Positions 31,709-40,870 of a DNA stretch of 64,000 nt are shown here, one piece after another; position 1 is the first letter of the stretch, and each line of letters starts with the position of its first letter. This DNA comes from Nitrospiraceae bacterium (GTDB taxonomy: Bacteria > Nitrospirota > Thermodesulfovibrionia > UBA6902). Where the stretch lies: assembly GCA_003599505.1 (NCBI GenBank), contig QZKO01000018.1:36229-100228 (forward strand). The letters run 5' to 3'. The notes below the pieces were generated by a model, which worked only from the letters and a program-made list of their open reading frames with translations, ran no database searches and was not told the DNA's origin. Both the position numbers and the translations under genes were made by a program.

Positions 31709-33133
31709 ATGCATAAAGCAAAATTTTCATCTCTTATAAAGAACCTCGGGCACCCTGACGCCTCTAAAAGACGGGCCGCCGCAGAAGCCCTGGCAGAAGG
31801 GGATGAAAGGGCCGTCTATCCTCTGATCAAGGCCCTCAGAGATAATAATTACGGAGTACAGGACGCCGCGATCAATTCGCTCAAGCAGATAAGAGAAGAA
31901 GTCACGGCTTATATGGTGCTGCCGCTCCTCAGGGAAGACGCTTTTCTGAGAAATACCGCGTTGATGATACTGAGAGAATTCGGGCCAATGACCGTTCCCC
32001 TCCTCCCTCTCTTGCTGAAAGATAAGGATGACGACATAAGGAAGTTCGCGCTGGACCTTATTCATGACATTCAATACTGCGGCTATCCTGAAAAACTGAC
32101 TGAAATGCTCATTAACGACCCCAACCCGAATGTGAGAGCGTCTACCGCAAGCACCCTGGGCGTCCTGCGCCGCAAGGAAGCCGTCCCGCAGCTTGTTGAA
32201 GCGCTGCGCGATGAGGAATGGGTATGTTTTTCGGCCCTCGAAGCGCTTTCGGAAATGAAAGACGAGAGATCTCTTGGTCCCATCATTGCCCTCCTGGATA
32301 ACCCCTCCGGGGCCATCAGGCTTGCAGCCATTGAAACCCTCGGCAAATTCGGTTCACAGAAGGTGGAACAAGCTTTGACCGGGCACATACCGAAATCGGA
32401 AGGCCTGGAAAAGAAAGTGACTTTGATAAATCTTGTCAGGGCGGGAGAGCCGCCTCCCTTGCCCGGCATATCCGACGATCTTATAGACATACTGATAAAC
32501 GGCGAATGGGACGAGAAGTTCGTCGCCATTAAAGGCCTTCTGTTCCTGAGAGAAGCGCGCGCGATCTATCATATGCTGGATATTGCCGGGGCGATCGATT
32601 TTTCCGACCCTGACAGGGAAGATAAAATACAGGCTATCAAAGAGGCAGTCATCTGTTACGGATGCGATGACCTCCTCCTGAAAATCCTTGATGACGATAC
32701 CATGAAATACAGGGGAAAAGCACTGGCCGTTGAGATAGCCGGAGAATTAAAATGCAGGTCTGTAGTCAAGTCTCTTATACGCCTCATAAAAAGCGATTTC
32801 AGAGACGTAAGGAGGGCCAGCGCGTATTCTCTGGGGCAGATGGAAACCGGAGAAGCCACTGAACACCTGATCGAAGCGGCCGATGACTATGACAGTCACG
32901 TCAGGAAGTCGGCCGTGATAGCCCTCGGCAAGATAGGCGATATGGCCGCGTTTGAACCTCTGATGAAACTGCTCCGCAAGGAAGCCTACCATGATATAAC
33001 CGATGAGCTCATAAACTCGCTCCTTCATATCAACACCACGCTGTTTCTGTCGCGCATCGGAGAATTCAACGACCATATAAAGACAGTCGCTGCAAGATGG
33101 TCCCCGGAATACAAACCGGAGGTCCCATGCTGA
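31709..33133 (+). CDS. HEAT-repeat scaffold protein heading the che operon
   Basis: The 474-residue protein consists of repeated HEAT/PBS-lyase helix pairs, for example SKRRAAAEALAEGDERAVYPLIKAL (core RRAAAEALAEGDE), DDDIRKFALDLIHDI, NVRASTASTLGVLRRKEAVPQLVEALRD (core VRASTASTLG) and HVRKSAVIALGKIGD. No catalytic motif is seen. ATG 31709 follows GGGGT; an upstream TTG reading is less likely. The stop overlaps the cheR start region, so it is cotranslated with chemotaxis genes. A role in organising the array or adapting enzymes is plausible but unproven. Confidence 0.85.
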   Translation: MHKAKFSSLIKNLGHPDASKRRAAAEALAEGDERAVYPLIKALRDNNYGVQDAAINSLKQIREEVTAYMVLPLLREDAFLRNTALMILREFGPMTVPLLPLLLKDKDDDIRKFALDLIHDIQYCGYPEKLTEMLINDPNPNVRASTASTLGVLRRKEAVPQLVEALRDEEWVCFSALEALSEMKDERSLGPIIALLDNPSGAIRLAAIETLGKFGSQKVEQALTGHIPKSEGLEKKVTLINLVRAGEPPPLPGISDDLIDILINGEWDEKFVAIKGLLFLREARAIYHMLDIAGAIDFSDPDREDKIQAIKEAVICYGCDDLLLKILDDDTMKYRGKALAVEIAGELKCRSVVKSLIRLIKSDFRDVRRASAYSLGQMETGEATEHLIEAADDYDSHVRKSAVIALGKIGDMAAFEPLMKLLRKEAYHDITDELINSLLHINTTLFLSRIGEFNDHIKTVAARWSPEYKPEVPC

Positions 33134-33945
33134 ATATTCCCCTTCAGGACTCCACGTTTCAGGGGCTGCGCGACCATATCTATGAAAAGAGTGGAATTTA
33201 CATCGCCGACACAAAAAAATACCTTATCGAGAACAGGCTCGCGAGGATCCTGCAGGAAAAAAACCTGAAAAGCTACGAAGATTATCTGAAACTTATAAAA
33301 TTCAGCCTCAACGGCAATGAGCTCAGCAGGCTGCTGGACGCGGTAACGACAAACGAGACCTATTTCTTCAGGGAACCGGACCAGCTTAATATTTTTGTAA
33401 ACGAGATAATGCCCAAACTGCTGATGCAAAAGAAGCACGCCGTCAGGATCTGGTCTGCCGCCTGTTCATCCGGCGAAGAGCCGTATACGCTTGCCATGAT
33501 GCTGCTGCAAAAAGGTTACAGTCCGAAACAGTTCGAGATAACAGGCTCTGATATAAGCGAATCCGTACTGGAGGCCGCCAGAAAAGCCGTCTATAATTCA
33601 TATTCCGTCAGAAATATTCCCGAGCCTTTCCTTAATAAATATTTTTCCGGCAGCGAACAAAAGTTCGCCCTCAATGAATCCGTCAGGAATATGGTCCGGT
33701 TCATGAAGGTAAATCTCGTTGATGACAAAAACATAAAATCCCTCCGCCATATGGACGCGGTCCTCTGCCGGAATGTTCTTATCTATTTTGACGTAAAATC
33801 AAAACAGAAAGTCGTCTCGCATCTGTACGATTGCCTGAATGACGGGGGCCATCTTTTCATAGGGGCCTCTGAAAGCCTGCATAATGTCACAAGGGCCTTC
33901 AGGCCGAATGTTTTAAACAAGGTAATAGTTTATCAAAAGGGGTGA
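33127..33945 (+). CDS. cheR: Chemoreceptor methyltransferase CheR
   Basis: CheR methylates receptor glutamates using S-adenosylmethionine. The 272-residue protein has the helical N domain (about 5-75) and the SAM-binding core IWSAACSSGEEPYTLAMML, then GSDISESVLEAARKAVY and LCRNVLIYFD. The ATG at 33127 overlaps the HEAT stop and follows GGAGGT (33118-33123). No C-terminal TPR is present. Confidence 0.95.
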   Translation: MLNIPLQDSTFQGLRDHIYEKSGIYIADTKKYLIENRLARILQEKNLKSYEDYLKLIKFSLNGNELSRLLDAVTTNETYFFREPDQLNIFVNEIMPKLLMQKKHAVRIWSAACSSGEEPYTLAMMLLQKGYSPKQFEITGSDISESVLEAARKAVYNSYSVRNIPEPFLNKYFSGSEQKFALNESVRNMVRFMKVNLVDDKNIKSLRHMDAVLCRNVLIYFDVKSKQKVVSHLYDCLNDGGHLFIGASESLHNVTRAFRPNVLNKVIVYQKG

Positions 33946-33991
33946 AAACCGATATGCTGACGGACAACAAATATTTCTTAGGGGTGATTCC

Positions 33992-34369
33992 ATGAAAATA
34001 ATGATCGTTGATGATTGCCAGACAACAAGAAAACTGCTGGGACATTACCTGAAAGCGCGCGGGTTTTCGGTCGTGTTCGCTGAAAACGGTCTTGACGCCC
34101 TTGAAAAGCTCGGGGCGGACAAGGTGAGCCTCATAATGACGGACCTGAATATGCCGTATATGGATGGAATAGAATTCATCAGGGCCGTAAAGTCGGACCC
34201 CAACCTGTCTCATATCCCGGTCCTGATGGTCACGACCGAAAATGACACCGTGGAGAAGGAGCGCGCCCTTCATTCCGGGGCAGACGGATATATAGTAAAA
34301 CCGGTTACCGGAGAGGCCATTGCGGAAAACATCAAAAATATCTTAAAGCAGACAGTGATGGGAGGTTGA
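33992..34369 (+). CDS. Stand-alone receiver (CheY-like) protein
   Basis: This 125-residue single receiver domain has the acidic pair IVDDCQ, the phospho-acceptor in [12 protein letters not shown], the VTTEND switch threonine and the YIVKP lysine. It lies between cheR and a second, more canonical CheY. It could compete as a phosphate sink or act on another target. Confidence 0.88.
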   Translation: MKIMIVDDCQTTRKLLGHYLKARGFSVVFAENGLDALEKLGADKVSLIMTDLNMPYMDGIEFIRAVKSDPNLSHIPVLMVTTENDTVEKERALHSGADGYIVKPVTGEAIAENIKNILKQTVMGG

Positions 34370-34370
34370 T

Positions 34371-34766
34371 ATGTCAGATTTTAAAATGAAAATCCTTGTT
34401 GTCGACGATTTCTCGACCATGAGAAGGATCGTCAAGAATCTCCTGAGACAATTGGGATATGAAAACATAGAGGAAGCCGAGGACGGCGCGCAGGCCTTTA
34501 CAAAGCTTAAACAGGGAGGTTTCGGTTTTGTTGTAAGCGACTGGAACATGCCGAATATGGACGGCCTGGAGCTTTTAAAGAACGTCCGGAGCGACCCCGA
34601 GCTGAAAGACATCCCGATCCTTATGGTGACCGCCGAGGCGGAAAAAGAGAAAGTCATAACGGCCATACAGGCGGGGGTAAACAACTATGTCGTCAAACCC
34701 TTTACAGGCGAAATCCTGAAAGAGAAAATGGACAAGATATTCGAAAGGCTTCAGGCCCAGCGGTAG
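34371..34766 (+). CDS. cheY: Chemotaxis response regulator CheY
   Basis: The 131-residue protein is the closest match to motor-binding Che[22 protein letters not shown], phospho-acceptor in [22 protein letters not shown] and NYVVKPF. Phospho-CheY would bind the FliM peptide encoded at 29.5 kb. It is followed closely by cheA. Confidence 0.93.
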   Translation: MSDFKMKILVVDDFSTMRRIVKNLLRQLGYENIEEAEDGAQAFTKLKQGGFGFVVSDWNMPNMDGLELLKNVRSDPELKDIPILMVTAEAEKEKVITAIQAGVNNYVVKPFTGEILKEKMDKIFERLQAQR

Positions 34767-34801
34767 GCGATGACAAATAAATATTGCATGGAGATAAATC
34801 T

Positions 34802-36646
34802 GTGAACGACGAAATGGAAGAAATCATACAGGAATTCATCACGGAGGCCGAGGAATCGCTCGAAAAGATAGAGCCGCGCTTTGTCGAGCTTGAGCAGCAG
34901 GGTCAAAACACGGACCTTCTTAATGAGATATTCAGGTCCATGCATACGATCAAGGGCGCCGCGGGTTTTCTTGGATTTCAGTCCATAGTCGACGTTGCTC
35001 ATGCCTCGGAAAATATAATGAAAAGACTGAGGGACGGAGAAATTGATTTATCCAAACCCCTCATGGACGCGATCCTTAAATCCATTGATATGCTCAGGCT
35101 TCTGCTCGGGCACCTTAATGAGAAGGACGGCGTTGAGGAAAATGTCGCGCCCCTGGTGCAGGAGCTGGGCAATGCCCTGAAAGCCACGATGTCGCGGACC
35201 GCTACCGGCGACGCTCCATTGCAAAATCCCGCCGCTCCGGCGGCCGCGGTTATGCCTGCGGCGCAAATAACTGAACCTGTAAAAACGGAGGAGGACGGGC
35301 CGGAGGAGGAAGAGGAGTCTCATATGTCCGGGGCCGTTCAGAAACCTGCGGAGGCCCCTGCCGGAGCGCCGGAAATCTCAGCGGTTTCAGGCGTGGGCGA
35401 ACATAAACCCAATGAAATAATACAAACGGCCAAAGATAATATCCAGAAGGCCCAGAACCTGAGGGTGGACGTCAGCAGGATCGACAAGGTTATGGACCTC
35501 GCCGGCGAAGTGGTCCTTGTCAGAAACAGGCTGTTGAATATATCCAACTATTTTGATATGAAATATTCCGAAGACCCGATGTCCGAAATCCTGACGGAAT
35601 CCGTATCTTTCCTGGACCGCATCACTTCCGATATGCAGCTTGCTGTGATGAAGATGAGGATGCAGCCTATCCAGAAGGTCTTAAGCAAGTTCCCGAGACT
35701 TGTGAGAGACATGTCCGCTGCCGTCAATAAAGAAGTTGAATTACAGATATCCGGAGAAGGCACCGAAGTCGACAAGACGGTAATAGAAAACATCGGCGAT
35801 CCCCTGACCCACATCCTGAGGAACTCCATCGATCACGGAATTGAGTCCGCGGAAGAGAGGGTTTCAAAAGGCAAGCCGGCGAAGGGCAGGATAATTATCA
35901 GCACATACCAGAAAGGCACGCAGATCGTTATCGAGATTATGGACGACGGAAAGGGTATCGACCTGGAAAAACTTAAGATGAAAGCCGTTGAAAAGGGGCT
36001 CATGACTGAAGAAGAGACCCGGAAAATGTCGGACAAGGACGCAATAGATATCATATTCCTGCCGGGTTTCTCCACAAAAGAAGTCGCGACCGAACTCAGC
36101 GGACGCGGCGTGGGCATGGATGTCGTGAAGACAAACATATCCATTTTAAACGGTTACGTCGAGGTGTCTACCGTGAAAGATGCAGGGACCACGTTCAAGA
36201 TAAGCATACCGCTTACCCTGGCCATAATCCAGGCATTGATGGTTGAAGTAGACGGCGCCAAATACGCCATACCCCTTTCCCCGATAGAAGAGACCCTTAA
36301 GGTTATGAAAAAGGAAATCAATAATGTTACAGGTCAGAACGTGATCGTTATCCGCGACAAGGTCTGCCCCCTCTTCGACCTCAACAGCATCCTCGGCCTC
36401 GGTCTCAACGGTCATGATGATTTTGAATACAAGTATCTCATCGTCATCTCGATGGGCGACAGGAAATTCTGCCTGGCTGTCGACCGCCTTGTAGGGCAGG
36501 AAGAAGTCGTTATTAAAACACTGAACGGGCTTGATTCGACATCTTCCTACGTCCTCGGCGCGACCATCACCGGAGACGGCAAGGTCGTTTTCATACTTGA
36601 CGTAGCGGGAATATCGAGAAACCTTCTTGGGTTGAGCAAGGTATAG
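34802..36646 (+). CDS. cheA: Chemotaxis histidine kinase CheA
   Basis: CheA phosphorylates CheY and CheB in receptor arrays. The 614-residue protein has an Hpt domain (about 1-110, phospho-histidine in MHTIKGAAGFLGF) and a Pro/Ala/Glu-rich linker (about 125-205) in place of a clear P2 domain. A dimerisation domain (about 220-285), an ATPase domain (NSIDHGIE, DDGKGID, GRGVGMDVVK) and a C-terminal CheW-like domain (about 475-610) follow. The start is set at GTG 34802 with GGAGAT before it; no ATG upstream fits. Confidence 0.95.
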   Translation: MNDEMEEIIQEFITEAEESLEKIEPRFVELEQQGQNTDLLNEIFRSMHTIKGAAGFLGFQSIVDVAHASENIMKRLRDGEIDLSKPLMDAILKSIDMLRLLLGHLNEKDGVEENVAPLVQELGNALKATMSRTATGDAPLQNPAAPAAAVMPAAQITEPVKTEEDGPEEEEESHMSGAVQKPAEAPAGAPEISAVSGVGEHKPNEIIQTAKDNIQKAQNLRVDVSRIDKVMDLAGEVVLVRNRLLNISNYFDMKYSEDPMSEILTESVSFLDRITSDMQLAVMKMRMQPIQKVLSKFPRLVRDMSAAVNKEVELQISGEGTEVDKTVIENIGDPLTHILRNSIDHGIESAEERVSKGKPAKGRIIISTYQKGTQIVIEIMDDGKGIDLEKLKMKAVEKGLMTEEETRKMSDKDAIDIIFLPGFSTKEVATELSGRGVGMDVVKTNISILNGYVEVSTVKDAGTTFKISIPLTLAIIQALMVEVDGAKYAIPLSPIEETLKVMKKEINNVTGQNVIVIRDKVCPLFDLNSILGLGLNGHDDFEYKYLIVISMGDRKFCLAVDRLVGQEEVVIKTLNGLDSTSSYVLGATITGDGKVVFILDVAGISRNLLGLSKV

Positions 36647-36660
36647 AACAGGAGGCGTTT

Positions 36661-37899
36661 ATGCAGCAATACATAGGCTTCAATCTGAATGACAACGAGT
36701 TCATGATCCCCATACTGAAGGTGCGTGAAATCATCACAATGCCTTCCATAACCAATTTACCGCAACTGCCGGACTATATAAAAGGAGTAACAAATCTCAG
36801 AGGGACCGTTATCCCGGTTGTAAATCTGAAGAACCTCCTCAATTCAACCGTCAACGGAGACTGCGGAAAAACGGTCATAGTCGTTTCCGCAGGGAAAATA
36901 ACTTACGGCATAATAGTCGACGGCATCACCGGGGTCGTCAAGGTGAATGAGTCGGATATTGAACAACCCGATCAGATCATCAGCGGTAACGCCGACCTGC
37001 TCGAAGGCGTGGCAAAGCTCGACAACAGGCTGATTGTCCTGCTTAACACCAAAAAGATACTTCCCGTGGATGACCTGGACCTGCTTGAAGAGACGATCAT
37101 AAACGTAAATACATCCGGAAACGGGGACAACGTTGAAGTCCTCAGGGAAATAGACACCATCGGCGGGAAAGTCACTGTTAAGGAAGTAAAGAACGCAAAG
37201 GACTTTTTCAGCGGCAAATTTGACGCGAAAGACCCCAAAAACCGCGTATTCGAGCTGATGCTGGATTTTATGGACTGCGTGGCTTCCAATGATTACCGGA
37301 AGATGGACGGAGTCGTCGAACAACTTTTGAGGGCGACGGACAGCGACCTGTTCAGGGAACTGGGCAAGATAACGCGAAGGCTCCATGATTCCCTTGAAGA
37401 ATTCAGGGGCTCCATAAACAACGGCCTGCAGAGGATTACGGAAAATGACGTCCCCAACGCTGTCGACAACCTCCAGTTCGTGATCAAAAAAACCGAGGAT
37501 GCGGCCAATAAAACAATGGGCATTGTCGAAAGGTATTTCGAGGAATCGAATGATTTTTCAAATCATGTAGAGGAAATAAAAGGCCATGATGAATCAGTCG
37601 CTTATCTCAGGACGTTCAAGGATTCAATGGATAATGACATGACCCAGATCCTTACGGCCCAGCAGTTTCAGGACATCACAGGGCAGACCATCAAGAAGGT
37701 CATCGACCTTGTAAATCATGTGGAAGTTGAGCTTTTAAGGCTGATAACAAAGTTCGGCATGATGATAAAGCCCGAAGCGGATAAAGCAGCGGCCCTTGCC
37801 ATATCGGGGCAGAGTGAAGCGCTTGAGGAGCCGGGGAAATCAGCGGTAAAAGTTACGCAGTCCGATGTCGAGTCGCTGCTGAATGAGTTCGGTTTTTAG
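36661..37899 (+). CDS. CheW-CheZ fusion protein
   Basis: The 412-residue protein joins two chemotaxis modules. Residues 1-150 are a CheW coupling domain (MQQYIGFNLNDNEFMIPILKVREI; core FMIPILKVREI, then LPDYIKGVTNLRGTVIPVVNL). Residues about 185-412 are a CheZ phosphatase: long helices, the active-site strip QQFQDITGQTIKKV with Asp338 and Gln342, and a C-terminal CheY-binding peptide SDVESLLNEFGF. CheZ normally is a free or receptor-recruited protein; fusion to CheW would hold CheY-P dephosphorylation at the receptor array. Both halves look complete, and a separate CheW follows. Confidence 0.9.
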   Translation: MQQYIGFNLNDNEFMIPILKVREIITMPSITNLPQLPDYIKGVTNLRGTVIPVVNLKNLLNSTVNGDCGKTVIVVSAGKITYGIIVDGITGVVKVNESDIEQPDQIISGNADLLEGVAKLDNRLIVLLNTKKILPVDDLDLLEETIINVNTSGNGDNVEVLREIDTIGGKVTVKEVKNAKDFFSGKFDAKDPKNRVFELMLDFMDCVASNDYRKMDGVVEQLLRATDSDLFRELGKITRRLHDSLEEFRGSINNGLQRITENDVPNAVDNLQFVIKKTEDAANKTMGIVERYFEESNDFSNHVEEIKGHDESVAYLRTFKDSMDNDMTQILTAQQFQDITGQTIKKVIDLVNHVEVELLRLITKFGMMIKPEADKAAALAISGQSEALEEPGKSAVKVTQSDVESLLNEFGF

Positions 37900-37948
37900 C
37901 CACAGAGAACACGGAGGTCTTTCTCTGTGTCTCAGTGACTCTGTGTTA
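37899..37948. repeat. Period 7-8 repeat (CACAGAG/CTCTGTG type)
   Basis: Units such as CACAGAG, AACACGG, TCTCTGTG, TCTCAGTG, ACTCTGTG start at the last base of the cheWZ stop codon and fill the gap to cheW. The two halves are partly complementary and could form a hairpin. Confidence 0.6.
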
Positions 37949-37967
37949 ATAAAGGAGGAGGAACAAC

Positions 37968-38414
37968 ATGGAAAACAGTCTGGTAATGGATGAAGTCCTT
38001 CAACTGGTCACGTTCTCCCTTGACCAGGAGGTATACGCCGTGGACATCCTTAACGTCCAGGAGATAAACAGGATAACCGGTATTACAAAAGTCCCCAATG
38101 CGGCGAATTATATGGAAGGGGTAATCAACCTCAGGGGCAAAGTCATACCTGTCATCAACCTCAGGAAGAAATTCGGCCTTCAGAACAAGGAGGTCGATGA
38201 TTCTTCAAGGACAATAATAATGGACATACAGGGTGTTACATACGGCCTTATGGTAGACTCGGTTTCCGAAGTATTGAGGATCCCGTCGGATGTCGTGGAG
38301 CCCCCGCCTCCCCTGGCGTCGGGAATGGCGGGAATGTTTATTAAAGGCATAGCAAAGCTGGAGAACCGGCTCATTATACTTGTCAACATCGACAAACTGA
38401 TGGGCCAGTCATAG
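37968..38414 (+). CDS. cheW: Chemotaxis coupling protein CheW
   Basis: This 148-residue protein is a single CheW domain: LVTFSLDQEVYAVDILNVQEI, VPNAANYMEGVINLRGKVIPVINLRKKFG (core GVINLRGKVIPVINLR) and VSEVLRIPSDVVEPPP. It bridges receptors and CheA. AAAGGAGGAGG precedes the start. Family length is normal. Confidence 0.95.
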   Translation: MENSLVMDEVLQLVTFSLDQEVYAVDILNVQEINRITGITKVPNAANYMEGVINLRGKVIPVINLRKKFGLQNKEVDDSSRTIIMDIQGVTYGLMVDSVSEVLRIPSDVVEPPPPLASGMAGMFIKGIAKLENRLIILVNIDKLMGQS

Positions 38415-38424
38415 GGATTATTAA

Positions 38425-39465
38425 ATGGTAAGAGTCCTGGTCGTCGATGATTCGGCCTTCATAAGGAACACCCTCACCAGCATGATCTCCTCAGACCCTG
38501 AAATCCAGGTCGTGGGGGTCGCCCGCGACGGCGTCGAAGCCGTGGAGAAAGTCGCTCAACTGAAACCCGACATCGTCACCCTTGACGTGGAAATGCCGAG
38601 GATGAACGGCATTGAGGCGTTAAGGCAGATAATGGAAAAGACCCCTGTCCCCGTTATTATGGTCAGCTCCCTGACCACTGAAGAGGCCAGGATCACGCTT
38701 GACGCCCTCGACATAGGCGCGGTAGACTTTATCCCCAAGAACCTTTCCGACCTGTCGATCAACATAGTCAAAATCAAAGACAATCTGATTGATAAAATCA
38801 AAAAGATAGGCAAAAGAGGGCTGCCTCTGTTAAAAAGATTATCTTCCCGGAAACCGCTTATGATGCCCGGGACCTCTCATGTCGTTTCTCACAGGAGAAT
38901 CAATATCGTAGCGATAGGCTCGTCCACAGGCGGCCCGAAGGCCCTGCAGAATATACTCACGCGGCTGCCGAAGGATTTCCCCGTGCCTATTCTTATAGCC
39001 CAGCACATGCCGCAGAGTTTCACCGGTCCTTTTGCCGAAAGACTGAACCAGTTGAGCTCAATTGAAGTCAAAGAAGCGGAACAGGGCGAAGTCATTAAAA
39101 GAGGAATTGCATACATAGCCCCGGGTGGCGGACATATGAGCATAGTGAAGAAAAAAATAACCGAGACGATAATATCCATATCCGGGAACAAAGGAGAATA
39201 TATCTACAAGCCTTCTGTCGACGTCCTCATGCTCTCCGTTGTTGAATGTTTCTCCGGACACGTTCTCGGCGTCATCCTTACAGGAATCGGTAACGACGGT
39301 TTAAAAGGCATGCGGGAAATCAAAAACAACGGCGGCAGGACCATTGCCGAAGACGAGGAATCATGCGTTGTCTACGGCATGCCGAAAGTTGTGGTTGAAG
39401 CCGGCATAGCCGATAAAGTCGTCCCCGTTGATGAAATAGCAGGCGAGATAATCAATTCGGTTTAA
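38425..39465 (+). CDS. cheB: Chemotaxis methylesterase CheB
   Basis: CheB removes receptor methyl groups when phosphorylated. The 346-residue protein has a receiver domain (1-120, phospho-acceptor in VTLDVEMPRMNGIEAL) and a methylesterase domain (about 160-345). The catalytic residues lie in AIGSSTGGPKAL (Ser), AQHMP (His) and GIGNDG (Asp). It closes the operon, convergent with flgE across a palindrome. Confidence 0.95.
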   Translation: MVRVLVVDDSAFIRNTLTSMISSDPEIQVVGVARDGVEAVEKVAQLKPDIVTLDVEMPRMNGIEALRQIMEKTPVPVIMVSSLTTEEARITLDALDIGAVDFIPKNLSDLSINIVKIKDNLIDKIKKIGKRGLPLLKRLSSRKPLMMPGTSHVVSHRRINIVAIGSSTGGPKALQNILTRLPKDFPVPILIAQHMPQSFTGPFAERLNQLSSIEVKEAEQGEVIKRGIAYIAPGGGHMSIVKKKITETIISISGNKGEYIYKPSVDVLMLSVVECFSGHVLGVILTGIGNDGLKGMREIKNNGGRTIAEDEESCVVYGMPKVVVEAGIADKVVPVDEIAGEIINSV

Positions 39466-39497
39466 TCCCTCGGGGACAATGGAAGCAATTCCGTAAA

Positions 39498-39524
39498 AGG
39501 GCGGGTTTAAAACCCGCCCCTACT
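39498..39524. repeat. Dispersed palindromic repeat, copy 2
   Basis: This copy is identical over 27 bases to 19293-19319. Here it lies between the convergent cheB and flgE ends, where the GC-rich hairpin could end transcription from both sides. Confidence 0.8.
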
Positions 39525-39532
39525 ACCACTAA

Positions 39533-39553
39533 TCTCTACACCCTACACCCTAT
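39533..39553. repeat. Short heptamer repeat CCCTACA
   Basis: Three units (CTCTACA, CCCTACA, CCCTATC) lie directly before the 3' end of flgE. The sequence is close to the repeat at the flgG stop. Confidence 0.6.
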
Positions 39554-39558
39554 CTTAC

Positions 39559-40857
39559 TTACCTTGTCAGGTTGACAAGCTCTGCCATTAGCTCATCGGA
39601 CTTCGAGACGATCCTCGAATTGGCCTGATAACCCCTCTGTGAGATGATCATTTTCACAAACTCTTCGGCAAGGTCCACGTTGCTCAGCTCAAGGGTGCTC
39701 GAAAGCACCTGTCCCGTGCCTGAGGTCCCCGGGGCCGTGATTATGGGCTGGCCTGAACCGCTGGATTCGGCAAACAGGTTTTTCCCCATCTTTGTAAGCT
39801 CCGTCGGAGAAACAAACTTCGCGAGAGCGATCTGGCCGATGGCCCTTGTCTGCCCGTTCGTAAAAATACCGGTTATCGTGCCGTCCTGGTCGATGTTTAT
39901 GCTCCTCAGCGATCCTGATGAATAACCGTCCTGGTTCTGGAATATGGTTGCGGAGCTGGAACCGAACTGTGTGGTCCCGTCAAGCCCCGTGCCCCCATCC
40001 GTTGTAATAGAGGTCCCGAAATTAAAATCTATCGCCTGGCCTGATGCTGCGCCTCCGGCGAAATCAAACCCTCCTGAGGCAAGCGGATACGTTAACGCGC
40101 TTTCCACATCAAGCGCGCCGTTGTTGTCGAAATCCAGGGTGCCCTGCGCCTGTATTTCCGTGCTCCCGCTTAACGAGGCGCTGGCGTCGACAACCGCAAA
40201 CCATTCCCATGTGTTCCCTGTTGTCGCTTCAGTGTCTTTTCTGAAATAGACATTTACCACGTGAGCGTTCCCGAGCGAGTCATATACTGTAATGGAGGTT
40301 GAGAAGTTTGAAGTGTTGTTGGGGTTGGTCACATCAAATGCGGCCGGCACCGACTGCCTTGAATCAAGGTTTGCCGATATTTCAACAGTGGTTGTAGGGT
40401 TGGGCGGGCTGTTCAGGGTCGACAGGTTGATGTCGCCTATGCTGTTGATGACCGGGGCGCTTGACAGCGACGTCGCGGAGAAAAGGTACCCCTGCAGGCG
40501 CAGTCCGTTGGGATTAACGATATTGCCGTCCTTGTCAAGGGCGAACTGTCCGGCCCTTGTGTAAAACGTCCCGTTCGCGTCGCTTACGATAAACAGGCCG
40601 TCTCCGCCGATAGCGAGGTCCAGGACACTTGTCGAATTCTCGAAAGTCCCCTGCGTAAAGGTCGGCTTCACGGAGCTTACCGCGACGCCTCTTCCTATCT
40701 GCGACGTGCCCAGACTCTGGCTGAGGATATCGCCGAAGTACGCCCTGCTGGCCTTGAAGCCGTGAGTGTTCATGTTGGCCACGTTGTCGCCGATGACGGA
40801 AAGTGCGGTACCGTTGGCGTTCATTCCGCTTACTGCCGTAAATAGTGAAGTTAACAT
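39559..40857 (-). CDS. flgE: Flagellar hook protein FlgE
   Basis: FlgE polymerises into the hook. The 432-residue protein has the axial N terminus (ALSVIGDNVANMNTHGFKASRAYF; core IGDNVANMNTHGFKASR) and a variable Gly/Ser/Thr-rich centre. It ends LSNVDLAEEFVKMIISQRGYQANSRIV, the typical C-terminal helix. It is last in fliK-flgD-flgE. Confidence 0.95.
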   Translation of the reverse strand: MLTSLFTAVSGMNANGTALSVIGDNVANMNTHGFKASRAYFGDILSQSLGTSQIGRGVAVSSVKPTFTQGTFENSTSVLDLAIGGDGLFIVSDANGTFYTRAGQFALDKDGNIVNPNGLRLQGYLFSATSLSSAPVINSIGDINLSTLNSPPNPTTTVEISANLDSRQSVPAAFDVTNPNNTSNFSTSITVYDSLGNAHVVNVYFRKDTEATTGNTWEWFAVVDASASLSGSTEIQAQGTLDFDNNGALDVESALTYPLASGGFDFAGGAASGQAIDFNFGTSITTDGGTGLDGTTQFGSSSATIFQNQDGYSSGSLRSINIDQDGTITGIFTNGQTRAIGQIALAKFVSPTELTKMGKNLFAESSGSGQPIITAPGTSGTGQVLSSTLELSNVDLAEEFVKMIISQRGYQANSRIVSKSDELMAELVNLTR

Positions 40858-40870
40858 TTGTACCTCCTCT

